Source of the DNA: Gnetum montanum
Taxonomy: Eukaryota; Streptophyta; Gnetopsida; Gnetales; Gnetaceae
NCBI GenBank assembly: GCA_015680685.1
Contig: MNCI01036767.1
Location: 52,014-116,013 of the forward strand
Length of the DNA: 64,000 nt
Direction: 5' to 3'
The notes under the pieces were generated by a model. The model saw only the letters and a list, made by a program, of their open reading frames with translations, was not told the DNA's origin and made no database searches. The translations under genes and the position numbers were made by a program. This document shows positions 11,539-23,332 of this stretch, piece after piece. Every line of letters begins with the position of its first letter. Position 1 is the stretch's first letter.

Positions 11539-11551
11539 AGTTGGGGGGCTA
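11539..11551 (+). promoter_or_regulatory. Polypurine tract of element B
   Basis: AGTTGGGGGGCTA immediately precedes TGTTAGGTCATG, a typical tract-to-LTR junction for Athila/Tat elements. Confidence 0.65.
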
Positions 11552-12682
11552 TGTTAGGTCATGAATTAATGCCTTTTTTTTCACCAATTTTCTTATGTTT
11601 TGTGTTATGTGGCAGGTAGCTATAATCTCATGTGATTTGTAGTCGCTCGTAGCTAGAAGGCATAGTGCTATATAAAACCCATGTAGTTGCAAAACTAATC
11701 CTTTGAAATATTTGAAGGTATTTCATCAATTCAAAACATTAGAAGAGGAGTTTGGGGATCAAGATGATAGTTGAAGTTGATCCAAGTTATTGAATAATGA
11801 AGAGGGTTGGGAAATGTGAGCTGATGCAAATCATAGTAGCTTGTTGTCCATTGGAAGTGAACCACCTGCAGATGCATGTAACTTGCATTAGTTTACAAGT
11901 ACTCAAGACTCAATCCCAACAATAGGTATGAGGAAATGCGATTTGTAGCTACCTACATGTAGTAAAATTCATCCTCAAGGCAAACTGCAAGCTCATGCGT
12001 TTCATAGCTATCCATAGTCTCCTCTAGGATGAAGAATGAATGTCATGTAACCTAGTGCAACCTGCACTGTATTGCAACTAATTTCAAGGACAAAAAGAAA
12101 TTTCTACCAATGTAATGTAATGCGACTTACATCCCTTTCGTTAACCTAGTTGTTATGATGCTACAATTTAAATTTCCAACCATTAGAATTGGCTAGGAGT
12201 GTTGTGACCTGCACAAGCTTTGAGTGGTTGATAGGCTTTTGGAATTTATGCATTTGACAAGGAGGTGGGAGCTCATGTGACTCGCACCCAGGTCACACCC
12301 ATCAACCAAAAGTTTCTCCAACCACCATTTGAGGTTGTTTAAGCACCAAATTGAAGTAAAATTTAAGTAGGGATTGCAAGGCAACCTTGGGGACAACCTC
12401 TGGAGAAAAGATGAGATGATGATATAGAAGAAATTTGAATTGAGAATAGAGAGAATTAGTAGTTGTGATTGTGAATTAATTGCTTTGAATGACTGAAATA
12501 TTGTGATTATATCAGAGATTCTTCTATAAATCTAGTTACCCCTTTCTTGTCTTGATTTATTAATGTTCTTCTCTCATAGTACCATAATTCTAGAAATCAT
12601 GATACATAACTTGCAGTCCTTCGTTTGATGTGGTTTACCACAATTCTATAGCACAATTTAATAAGGAAAGAGGCTTAACATT
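11552..12682 (+). repeat. Probable 3' LTR of element B
   Basis: Starts TGTTAGGTC after the purine tract. A TATA-like CTATATAAAACCC lies near 11668 and the R/U5-like end has TATTGTGATTATATCAG and CTTGATTTATTAATG. The right end is uncertain: CTTAACA at 12676-12682 mirrors the start (TGTTAGG), but there is no second copy in the window to confirm it. Confidence 0.45.
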
Positions 12683-14254
12683 AAGCAACTACATACTGAT
12701 CATCAATTTAAATTTCATTAATGATATTCCTTTGTAGATCATAATCCAAATTATGTGAAAGAAGGTTTACAAAAATAATTAAAAGATAAGAAGCTAGAAG
12801 ACAACCTTGACAAACTAAACACTAAAGAGAAAAAGAAGAAATCAATTCAAAATTTTTTAGCAACTTAAACATTAGTGTGAATGAGCAAGGTACAAACAAG
12901 ATGAAGTATTCACCAAATAATAATTTACAAAGACAAGAAATAATGAAATTCTATTTAGTTCTATCATAAGCTTTAGCATAATCTAACTTAATAAAAACAA
13001 TGTTCTTGGTAATTTTAGAAAGCCACTACATTCTCTCCCAACCATGGCCATTAGTAGTTAATTTGGTTACTTATGCTTTCCAAATGGCTTTCATTGTAAT
13101 CAAAGTTTCAAATGTGTCTTTTTTTACTATGGGTATCAAATTTTTTTGGCCAAGCCACCATCAAGATCAATGAATGTGACAAGAAGCAAAGCCATGATTA
13201 TTTGACCAATTATAATGCTAACCAAGCCATGTGTTCATAACCACAACATGTGGCTAGGCCTTAGACTTGGGCTTGGAAGAGCTTATCACATAGCTCATAA
13301 GTGTGGATGCATTTATCACTAATCACCATAAGTGTTTGCTGGTTGAACTAGTTTTCCTTAGATTTCATTAAATTTTTTAAAGTTTGTGTTGCCCTCATGG
13401 GGAAAACTTTGGGTTAAAGTAAAAGCTATGATACCTACCTTTGGAAAGGACCCCCTTTTGGGTCCAAATATAGTTATTGACTTTCAAATAATACATAGCC
13501 CCCTAGGTCACCATACAGCCTAGTCGGTGGAAAATGTGCAAAGGTTGTATGAATCAATCAAACATGAGAACATTTATCACTAATCACCATGAGTATTTGC
13601 ATTTAAACCAGTTTTCCTAGATTTCATTGAAATTTTTAAATTTGTGCTATCTGGTAAGTTGAAATTGTTACATTGTGTCATCAACAAAACTTTTAGCATG
13701 AAGAAATTAAAACTCATCTGAATCTTTCATGTGCCTCAAAGAATATGAGTTTGATGTAAGTGCTTTGTCTAGGATCATCAAGTACATAATTCAACTTATG
13801 TGAGCTATGCATGTGGAGGCATCATTAGACTTAAGTAACAAATTAACCCATGTATGTTGTTGAGATAAAGGTACCATTCAAGAGGGTGAAATCAATACAC
13901 AATAGCCTTCTAAAAAACTACTATGAAATCTAGACTCCAAACCAGCATAGAAAGAAATTTTATGTTGGAAACTCGTAACAACAAGTATTTTGAGAAAATT
14001 TCACCATAAAACTAAAGTAAATGTATCTTCCCTGAAATTATCTTACCAAGTAAAGCTTGGGATTCCTTGGTAAACTTAAGACTTTCATGTAAACTCATTT
14101 TTGACTAACAATATTTGTTTGAGTTTGACTATAAAACCTAAAAAAATTGTCTCTTCACTAAAACCTGTCTTGCTGGCTAAAATTTGAGATTGCCTGCTAA
14201 AATTTAACTAAACAAGTACTCACTACATTTTGGTAATTTATGTTACACTTTTAT
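12683..14254. other. AT-rich intergenic sequence with a direct repeat
   Basis: No coding frame or LTR seen. A degenerate ~75-bp direct repeat occurs at about 13316-13392 and 13569-13645 (TCACTAATCACCAT, then TTTCCTTAGATTTCATT or TTTCCTAGATTTCATT), offset ~253 bp. The rest holds nothing I can name. Confidence 0.4.
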
Positions 14255-14400
14255 TCTAGTATAGTGGTACAAGTAATTGTTTGGTAAGCTCAAGTCACAT
14301 ATTTGATACTGGGTAGCACAAACGTTATAAACTTCTATAAATCTTAGGGTGTATCTATGTTTCAATTATTTTGGGTTAAAACACCTCCTATAACATTTTG
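14255..14400 (+). mobile_element. tRNA-derived SINE copy 3
   Basis: An A-box-like TAGTATAGTGGTAC (about 14257-14270), a weak B-box-like CATATTTGATACT (14298-14310), then the tail body GTTATAAACTTCTATAAATC and GTGTATCTATGTTTCAATT. That body is nearly identical to 43895-43945 and, inverted, to 43635-43680. The head is more diverged than in the 43.8-kb copy. Confidence 0.6.
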
Positions 14401-14489
14401 AGGTATGAATCTATTTCTAAATGATAAAATCTTGTTGACCTTATTAACAAATGTATGTATATTGGCTTGGTAACCTCAAGTCACAATTC

Positions 14490-14820
14490 AAGGAAATCTA
14501 AAACTATTATTTCGGGTTCCAACATCCCCTACCAATGGAATAAAGTGCTAACAAGAAGAACAATGGAATAAAGTGCCAACAAGAATAACTAGGAAATCTG
14601 AAACTATTATTTTGGGTTCCAATACCTCCCATAGCAATGAATTAAAGTGCCAATAAGGAAAATAAGGAAATTTGGACTTGGAAATCAAATTTTTACCTAC
14701 GGTCAATGAGGGTTGAAACCTAAAGTGCTGACATTCATTGAGGATTAAAACCCTAGGTGTTAATAAGAAGAATAAGGAAACCTGAAAATGGAAGTCAACC
14801 TTTTACATACCTTCATTGAG
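14490..14820. repeat. Degenerate ~100-bp direct repeats
   Basis: Words such as GGAAATCTAAAACTATTATTT, GGGTTCCAACATCCC and AATAAAGTGCCAACAAGAA recur two to three times (about 14490, 14590 and, weaker, 14680-14790). No frame and no terminal structure. Confidence 0.5.
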
Positions 14821-14829
14821 TTGTTCTTC

Positions 14830-16810
14830 ATTGTATTATTGCTAGTTAATGTTACATTAGTCATAAAATAGATATGCTATGAGAAACTAATTGTGATTTC
14901 AAAGAATCATGCAAAGGTCATTAGAGTTGAAGTGATTCTTCTTTCCACTGTTCCTAATTGTTGCTATGTTACTCATAGAAAAACAATGCTATGAGGAATT
15001 AATCATGACTTTAAAGAATCTTGTCAAGATAATCAGTGTAAGAGTTAGTTTTCTTCATGTTGTTACTAGTCAAAGCTATGTTACTTATAGAGTAGCAATC
15101 CTATGAGGAACTTTTTATGATTATGAAAATCATGTCATGGTCATCGATGTAGGATACATTCTTTTCATGTTGTTGTTAGTTGATGCTATGTTACTTATAT
15201 AATGATGGTCCTATGAGATATTCATTATGATTTTAAGAAATCATGCTAAGCTCATTGGTGTAAAAGTCATTCTTCTCCGTATTGCTACTAGTCGATATTA
15301 TGTTACTAAAAGAGTGATGGTCCTATAAGAAAATGGATTTAATTCTATATAATCATGTTAAGGTCATTAGTGTAGAATCCATTCTTCATTGTGTTGTTAT
15401 TAGTCAATGCTATGTTACTCATGAAATAGTAGTGCTATGAGGAACTAGTTGTAATTATGAAGAATCATACCATGGTCATCGATGTAGAAGTCATTCTTCT
15501 TCATGATATTGCTAGTAGATATAATGTTACTTATCGAATGCCATTCTTATTAGTAACTAGTCATGCTTCTGAAGAATCATACTAAGTTTTTCAATCTAGA
15601 AATTTTTCTTCTTCATATTATTCTTAGTTGATGTTATGTTACTCATAGTACAATAATGTTATAAAGAATTGATTATGATTCTAAAGAATCTTATTAAGGT
15701 TAGTGAAGTAGAATTCAATATTCTTTGCATTGCTACTAGTTAAAGCTTTGTTACTCATAGAGTAGTAGTGCTATGAGATACTGGTCATGATTTCAAAGAA
15801 TCATGCCAAGGTCGTTGATGTCAAAAACTTTCTTCATAATGTTTTTTATAGTCAATGCTATGTTGCTCATAAAATGGTGGTGTTATAAGAAACTTGACAT
15901 GATTTCAAATAATCATGTAAAGGTCATTAGTGTAGAAGCTATCTTCTTCATAACCTTGTTAGTTAATGCTATGTTCCTTATAAAATGGTGGTACTATGGG
16001 GAAGTTATTGTAATTCTAAAGAATTATGCTATGTTCATTAGTGTAGGAATAATTCTTCTTCATGTTATTACTAATCAATGCAATGTTGGTAATAGAATCA
16101 TGATGTAATAAAGAGCTATTCATGATTCTAAAGAATCATACCAATGTCATCAGTGTAGGAGTTAATCTCCTTTGCTTTACTAGTAGTTGATGCTATGTTA
16201 ATTATAGAGTAGTAGTCCTATGAGAAACTAGTTACGACTCCAAATAATCCTATCTAGGTCATTGATGTAGGAGTTATCCTTCATCATGTTATTGCTAGTT
16301 AATGATATGTTACTTATAGAATGGTGGTGCTATGATTTATTGACATGATTCTAAAGAATCATACAAAGGTCATCAATGTGAAAGTTATTCTTCTCCACAA
16401 AATTGTAAGTAGATGTTATGTTACTCATGTAACAATGGTATTATAAGAAACTTGTACAATTTAGGAGTTTTTGATCTTCATACTACTACTTTTTGATACT
16501 ATATTACTCATAGAGTAGTGATCTTATAAGAAACTATTCATAATTCTAAAAAATCATTACAAGGTCATTGATGTAGAAGTTGTTCTTCTTCATGCTATTA
16601 CTAATCAATGCTAAGTTAGTCCTAGAGCAATGATACTACGAGGAACTAGTCATGATTCTAAAGAATCATGACAAGGTTATTAGTATAGCAGCCATTCTTC
16701 TTTGGATTGTTACTTATTGATGCTAAGTTACTCATAGAGCAATGGTCCTATGAGGAACTGGTTATGATTCCTAGGAATTATGCTAAGGTTATCAATGTAA
16801 ACTTAAAGAT
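14830..16810. repeat. 112-bp satellite-like tandem array, about 18 copies
   Basis: Successive units carry an anchor like GATGCTATGTTACTCATAGAG. Its positions are about 14849, 14966, 15078, 15188, 15300, 15412, 15524, 15636, 15748, 15860, 15971, 16083, 16195, 16307, 16418, 16501, 16613 and 16725. Most steps are exactly 112 bp, one is 83 bp (a ~29-bp deletion) and the first is 117. Each unit also contains TAGTGGTGCTATGAGGAACT and a dyad such as ATGATTCTAAAGAATCAT. Copies differ at many positions, so the array is old. The 101-codon frame at 15803-16108 is a product of the repeat. Confidence 0.95.
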
Positions 16811-17043
16811 TAGAATTTTCAAATCAAAAATTTTTAGATTTGATGTTTCAAAGAAAAATTAAAAAAGCATAAAAAGAAAGTAAACTAAAACAAACTAAAG
16901 AAAAATAAACAAAAATCTACTTTACTAATCTTCAAGAAAAATTTAAACCAAATCTATTCAAAAAATGAAATAAAAGCTAAGAGAAAAAAGAAAATCATAT
17001 AAGAGTATAAACCATTTTTCATAGTAATTAAATATCACTTACC
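16811..17043. other. A-rich spacer next to the 112-bp array
   Basis: A/T-rich sequence (runs such as AAAAAGAAAGTAAACT and GAGAAAAAAGAAAATC) with no gene. By orientation it would be the start of the internal region of LTR element G. Confidence 0.4.
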
Positions 17044-17061
17044 TCTCCAATAATAGCACCA
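17044..17061 (-). promoter_or_regulatory. Primer-binding site remnant of element G
   Basis: Minus strand reads TGGTGCTATTATTGGAGA, three bases after the LTR end CTCATCA. Against the tRNA-Asp-type site TGGCGCCGTTGCCGGGGA all seven differences are C-to-T or G-to-A transitions, the pattern of methylated-cytosine decay. Confidence 0.7.
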
Positions 17062-17064
17062 AAA

Positions 17065-18551
17065 TGATGAGCTCTTTCACAATTAGATCAATTATATTGC
17101 TAGTTTATCATATCATCTATGACTCACTCAAATGTCATAATCCTAAAGGTAAACCTAGGTAATTCAAGTACCAAGAAGGAATGGTGAACTTAAGAGGCTA
17201 TTACTTCTTCCCTTGACATCCTAAATTCTCCCTCAATTAATATATGTCACCTATTGATCACTAGTGCATTCAAAGTACATCATTGCTTTCTAACTTAAAT
17301 CAAAAAGACACAACGGACTCCAACTTTTTTTTATCAATAATAAAGACATTTGTACAAACATCATAGCCTTAACTTATATGAAGATCATTAGAGCAGCTCT
17401 ATGCATGGATGAAATGTTTTACTTACTTTGATATTGAAAAGGAATTCCCAACTTGGCTCATACAATGAAATGAAAATAAAATACAATTATACAAAGATAA
17501 ATAAGAAAAATAAAAAATTTCCTTAAGGGAATAAGCAATTAGGTAGCAATGGAGAATTGATCTAAGACAAACCTCCTTAAGTATTAGGGAGAATAAGGCC
17601 CAACACCTTTATTTATACAAATTTTAGATTCATTTAGTACAAAGACAAAGGACTAACAATGACCTATGAAGTCATCATCTACTAGATAAGGTGACCTCAA
17701 AGTCATTACCTACTAGATAATGTTTTCTCAAAGTCTTCATTATCTATAGAGATGCCTTCCAAGCCATCCTTATTAAATTCAACCTTCAAAATTTACATGG
17801 TGATAGTAGGTATAGACTATTTCTTTCCATATGATGGATTCAATGGATACTAATTATAAGTAACTTTAACTGACCATAAATTTTATGTCTAAAATTCATT
17901 TTACACAAATAAGAGATCAAAATCAATTAATTTAAACATTTTAGACACAATAGTATAGTTAAATGTTTCACCTAAGATCATTTAGTTCTTGTTTTGGTCT
18001 TACAAAATAAGACTTAAAAAATATTATTAACGAGATATAACATAATATAAATTATAGAAATCAACTAAAATACATATACTAGTGATCTAATATCAAGCAT
18101 AATAAACATTATTTATTAAGAAATATTACTTATTTTAGGTGCTTATTATGAGCCAAAAGGTATGACTAGTTACGTTCCTGTACTGCTTCACTTAGCATAT
18201 GTTGCTTGCCTTTACCAACTTCACAACTCCATGCTAACATGAACTCTAATTCCTAGGTATAAATACCTTAGCCCATACCCCCAAAGATCACCTTAAGAAA
18301 CATGCCTATTATTACAATGTGCTCTTTTGGGTCTTATTATAATAATTACATCATTTATTATAAAGCAAAACCATCGTTATTACAAGGTGACTTCATTTGG
18401 AAATGGTGACATGACACATCTAGTAATTAGAAGTTTTTGAACTCTTCATATGTGGAGACATTCATTTCAACTCATTTTATAATTGAGGGCTTTTGAAATC
18501 TCCATGTGTGGGACATAGTTTTTATAGGACACCTCATCAGACACTTCATCA
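17065..18551 (-). repeat. Element G: old Athila-like 5' LTR
   Basis: On the minus strand the sequence ends GAGCTCATCA beside the decayed primer site, like the other Athila-type LTRs here. A TATA box (TTGTATAAATAAAGG, minus) lies at about 17606-17620. The start is placed at TGATGAAGTGTC (18551) but TGATGAGGTGTC (18539) is equally possible, giving 1475-1487 bp, longer than the C, E, F and X LTRs. Internal sequence to the left is unrecognisable. Confidence 0.5.
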
Positions 18552-18649
18552 TTATAAAACAAAAATTGAAATTGAAATTTTATTCTGTTCATCTTGGATA
18601 GTATAAATATATATGCTACGAGTTTTGAAAATATCATTAAGAAAATTAT

Positions 18650-19097
18650 TGATGAGTTTTAGTCTATTGTGTCAACTAGGCCCCATCAATGTAGTTTGTT
18701 GCATTAATTGGGCCCCATCGACAAGGCCCCATCGACGTAGTCTATTACATTGACATGGCCCCATCGAGTAGGGGTCTATCCTGGTCTATAAATACATGCT
18801 TACCAATCACATTTATGGAATTAATTTTTGAGAGTAGTAGTAGAGCTCTTACAGTTTTTCTATTTGAAAGTTAGAACATTTTTCTTAAGTGCCTGCAGCA
18901 TGAATCATTGAGTGTGCAGATCTCTATTTTAGCATTGTTGTACCTGAGCACGAAAGTTTGTGCAGCAATAAAGAAAAAATTCTTAATAAAACTTGTAGCA
19001 TTCTGGATAGCTTAAATGTTTCATTTATGCATTTAATGTTTTTAATTATTTTTTCAATGTTTTTCCATAATTAAGCTAACGAAGTAATTAAGCAAGA
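18650..19097 (+). repeat. Solo LTR X, left half (U3 and R)
   Basis: Starts TGATGAGTTTTAG after the flank ATTAT. U3 (about 135 bp) has four to five GGCCCCATCGA-type repeats (18690-18775), then a TATA box TCTATAAATACATG (about 18784). R/U5 matches the C LTRs (CTATTTGAAAGTTAGAA, GTACCTGAGCAC, GCAATAAAG). It breaks at 19097 where element C is inserted; the last five bases (CAAGA) are C's target duplication. It continues at 42198. Confidence 0.85.
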
Positions 19098-19929
19098 TGA
19101 CCAGTAGCAAGGTACCCCTATGCCCAACCATATGAATCACAAGTGTTCATGTGTGATCCAATTGAATTATGCAAATTTTAACTACTAAGTACACTAGAGC
19201 TATATAGTGTATGCGTGTTGTTCATTCATTGTCTTCCCAGTCCCACTAGTAGAATGCAATTGTATGGTTAAGTGGGATTGAGGCATATGATTTTTATTGT
19301 TTTGTGTTTTTATGGAATTACTCACCTAGAATGAGAATAAAAGTAAGTGATTGAAAATAAAAGTAATTAATTGCTAAGTAAACTATAGTCTAATCTAGCC
19401 TAACACAAGTAACTGTTCCCACTTCCCAGACACATCCTAAACTTTGTGCAAACATTGCTGGGCTATCAAATGCTAATTGTTTATGAGCCACCAAGTGTCA
19501 CACATATGCTCGAAGGGGTCGTGCTTGTGTAATTTAATAATTGCTTAATAGAACAAAATTAATTGCTACATAAATAACATGAATGTAAAGTGAATAAAAT
19601 AAAATAAAATAAAATATAAATGCATAAGAAAGGAAAACTCAAGTGCTATAAAGATGAATCAAAGAGCTCATTTTTATTGCCAACACAATGGTGTGCTCAG
19701 GTACATCAATGCTTGAATAAAGATCCGTTCACACTTAGACCTCCTACTGCAGGCATTTGGAAAATATTCTAACTTTCAAATAGATAGACTGCAAGTGTTT
19801 TGCTGCTTAACTACTAAAAACATGCTCCCAATTATGTGCCTGAGCACTGTATTTATAGACCCAAGAGTAACTTGAGAATAACCGTTCTAATAATAATCAT
19901 TGTAATAATTAGAGTAATCGCTCTCATCA
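19098..19929 (-). repeat. 3' LTR of element C
   Basis: 832 bp. On the minus strand it starts TGATGAGAGCGATTACTC and ends at TGGTCA (a changed CTCATCA end). TATA box CTATAAATAC at 19850-19860. U3 is only ~70 bp and has fewer TAATTATTA-type units than the 5' LTR. The (AAATA)n run at about 19595-19615 is shared by both C LTRs and so predates insertion. Confidence 0.85.
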
Positions 19930-19940
19930 TACCTCCCCAA
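19930..19940 (-). promoter_or_regulatory. Polypurine tract of element C
   Basis: Minus strand TTGGGGAGGTA directly before the LTR start TGATGAGAG. Upstream is GAGGATGAGTTTTCATTCAA, similar to element E at the same place. Confidence 0.75.
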
Positions 19941-21780
19941 TTGAATGAAAACTCATCCTCAAGTATAGAAGAAGAGGAATAAGTTCTTTACAAAATATAT
20001 TAGGGGGGTGTGTACTTATTTGACTAACATGTAGAGTGACATAGAGAAAATAGATAAATATAGAAGTGCCTGAGCATCCAATATTACAATTATGTACAAA
20101 ATTGGAGTTCATGACAATAGGAAAGAAAACCAATGGATCCAAAGGACATCAAACCCCTCTTGGCAATAGAAGAATAAGGGAGAGGTAGAAGAGATCCAAT
20201 AATTATGAACAATCTCTTGTTAGTGATATGGTTGCATCCTCCTTGGTGATGATAGTCCTACTTCCAATCCACGCTTCCCACTGCAATCACAAAAAAACCA
20301 AGGATTAGTATATATAGTATGTAAATAATGGATGAATACCTTGTCTTGTTGGTGATTTTATCTAGCTAAGTTATGATTGTGATAGATTGATTGCTTGATA
20401 TCGTTAGTGGAAAGATTGACGAATGGGTTAAATAAGAGAAGCGATCCATACAATTTAGAAAAAGCTTGATACAAGGAGTAGTGGAAAAAGGGTATTCACA
20501 ACAATAAAAAGGAATTCATTACAAACAATTGTGAAGGTGCATATAATTTAGATGACATGGATGGGGTAAATAAAAAGAATTTGATTATAACAATGTCTAA
20601 GGATAACAAAATTAACTTAACCAAACCAAAAGATATGCAAGTGGGTCCTCTCCAAAGCAGGCATAGGCCTTTTATGCCTTTGCATGACTTCAAACCAAGG
20701 AGTTTGTGGGCTCCATGGATGATTAACGAGTATGGAAAATTAAGTGCAAAAACCCAAAAGTAACTAACAAAGAGACCTAACACATCAAACCAAAACATAA
20801 AATTAAAATATGAAACTGACAGTGAGGTGAGATATGGAAAGCATAGATGGATGACAGAGAAACTGGAATGGAGTTCCTAATTATGGTCACATATAGCCTC
20901 TTGTAAAGTTTGTGATTAATTGACTTAGTAGGATCCTTCCTTAGTTCATATCAAAACCAACCACTTTCAGTGACTTTGCATCGACATTCTAAGGCTAGTC
21001 CATCCCTTGAGACATAAGAATGCTCCCACAAAACAACCACTGTTCCAAATAGAAAAGAAGGTAGGAAGTGTAAAAGGGCCTTAGTTAGAGGAGACGAAAC
21101 AAGTCTCATAACCAATGCTTGTAGCCATTTTTATTTGGTCTAAAGGGTGTGATTTGAATTCTCATGTTTTTTTTAATGGAAACCATACTATGTAAAGACC
21201 CATGCAATTTTCACATATATTTGTTCCAAGTGATGTGCTTTGAATTTGTCTTTTTTTTTTTGGTGATGAGGACCATACCATGCAATGACTTATTTGACTT
21301 CCTATTATGAAATGACATGGAACGGTGAGAAGCTTACAAGAACACTCCTACACATAGGAAAATAGAAAAGCACAAAGAACATCACATTCCTTTGAAGCCA
21401 CACCCTGTCCAAACCTTTGATTCCTTTCCAATTCCAGAAACTACACAAGTCATCAATTTCTTAAAGTTGCATTAATGAAAAAGAGACTGCATGCTTCCAA
21501 AACAAGGAAAATCATAGAGTAAGTGGATGAGTGAATGATGTGGACTCACTGCCTATTACATGAAAAGAAACCATGGTCAGAAACCAAACACCAACAATCA
21601 AATTACAAATGAAACATACTATCATCAAGTAATGCATTACCATTATACTTGCCACCTTATTAGCAGAAAAAATAGAGAAACACACCAAACATAAGCAAAT
21701 ATAACGATAAAAGAGAGTAGATAATAGATATTGAAATATATTAATGATGGTGTAAAACAAAAACTAAGAAAAGACCAATA
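19941..21780 (-). other. Element C 3' internal region, no intact ORF
   Basis: The interval between integrase and 3' LTR, where Athila elements often have an env-like ORF. The longest minus frame is 100 codons (20496-20798, hydrophobic). Element E has a homologous segment (45000-46650): both encode EPT(N/D)SLV and GEDPLA(Y/F)L in one broken frame and share nucleotide blocks such as GGGCCTTAGTTAGAG. It is probably a decayed ORF or a conserved 3' UTR. Confidence 0.5.
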
Positions 21781-22395
21781 ACTTAAAAAATACAAATATG
21801 TAAAAAAGAAAATGTAAAACAAAGAAGATGAAAATAAAAAGTTGTAAAACCAAAAATGTGTAAAAAAAATTCAAAAATTGAGGAGTCACATAAAGTGTTA
21901 GTATGGATGGCCATCTCCCCCACAACTAAGTTGGAAGGGAGAGATTCAAAAAATTGAGTGTGGTTGTCCATCTGACAAGGTGTTTGTTGCATTGGTTGGC
22001 TTGGGCTCATGGAAAAGTTTTACTTGTTGAATGTTAACTAGTTGTTTCTTATTTGGGCTATCAAGTTTGTAGATGATCATGGCCCCAAATGGAAAAGTTT
22101 CATCTATGATGTAAGGTCCTTCCCACAATGTTTGAAATTTAGTTATTGGAGTATAGGTGCAAGATTCTAATAGAGAACCTTATCTCTTGATTGAAACTTG
22201 ACTTTTCTTATTTTGAGGTCATGGTATTTTTTGTTGAATGCCTTATGCATTTCATTGGATGATAGGGCCATTAACTAATTTTTTTATCAAGTTAAGACTC
22301 ATTAATTGTTATTTCTGTGCTAGGCTTAGATCTAGGTCAAGGTCACAGGCCGTGGAGAGCGTACGGAGCTTGGATTGGATGGGAAAAGTTGGTAG
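21781..22395 (-). pseudogene. pol: Element C integrase C-terminus and trailing hydrophobic ORF
   Basis: Minus strand continues integrase after the D insertion. It shows the C-terminal motif WEGPYIIDETFPFGAMIIYK, then VNIQQVKLFHEP (22128 down to about 21950). An overlapping 75-codon frame (22010-21783) has the polar segment SLPSNLVVGEMA, then a strongly hydrophobic stretch. Element E has the matching PPSNSVMGEMA plus hydrophobic tail at 46891-46658. No chromodomain is seen. The left part (22130-22395) is broken by stops. Confidence 0.7.
22391..22395. repeat. Target-site duplication of D, left copy (GGTAG)
   Basis: GGTAG at 22391-22395 matches GGTAG at 35492-35496. Joining the flanks of C across D restores similarity to element E around 47310-47340. 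Confidence 0.9.
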
Positions 22396-23161
22396 TGTTT
22401 TGACCTAAATCATCGGTGTGAGGCTAGAAGGGAAACAGACACCAAGAGATCATCGGGCAGCCATAGCTGACCCTAGCTTCTCTTGAGGGCAAGTTGGAAA
22501 AGGAAACGAAGGCAGAGTGCCTTGGATGGTTTGCACACAAATCAACCAAGGACTTCCCTGAGTGTAAGCTATGGCTAGTGCTGGGGTTATCGTAAACGAT
22601 GTAAATGGGATGTAAACAGAATGCAAACAACGACACAAAATGTAAACAAAGCGTACTGAATTATAAATAAAGCATAAACAGAGCTATATTGTAAACAAAG
22701 CATAAATAGAACTNCCAATTTTTGCCTCCCTCGATTCATGTGAATTGATAGGATATTTATAGGGTAGGGTCAAGCTCCAACACAAAATTTCCAGAATGGA
22801 ATCAATGGCAGGGAGATGAAAGGAAAGTGGATCTAGTGACATGTATCCAATGGATAGTTGTGTTCGGGTTGGATGCATGTTGCCGAGAGTTGGATGTGTG
22901 TCGGCAAGCTACATTCTTGACCAGGTGCATTGCATTTTACAATTTATGGGTTATTCAAGCCCATGAAAGTACATTTAATTTAGACCATGAGGGCCTGATT
23001 ATCCCACAAATAAAAATTTACAATGAAATGTATGACGGAAATTTGATCTATCCTGCTCGAAACTTCTTCGTCCCTGAGTTTTTCTGAAATTTTCTGGAAT
23101 TTTTTGGAAGTTGCTGATGCTGAAATTTTTTTGCCATTTTCTGAAATTTTTTTGGAAGTCA

Positions 23162-23332
23162 ATGAATAGTGTTCACGCGATGAATAGTGTTTACACTGTG
23201 AATAGTATTTATGCGATGAATAGTATTTATGCTGTGAATAGTGTTCACGTGATGAATAGTGTTTACACTGTGAATAGTGTTCACGCGATGAATAGCGTTT
23301 ACGCTATGAATAGTGTTCATGCAATGAATAGT
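23162..23332. repeat. 18-bp tandem repeat in D U3
   Basis: Nine 18-bp units like ATGAATAGTGTTCACGCG. Because 18 is a multiple of three, long frames of (M/V)NS(V/I)(Y/H)(A/T/V) repeats appear; they are not genes. Further blocks are at about 23525-23650, 34806-34890 and 35091-35170. Confidence 0.9.

Noticed and set aside
15803-16108. 101-codon open frame on the plus strand
   Set aside because: It lies within the 112-bp array and its protein is just the translated repeat.
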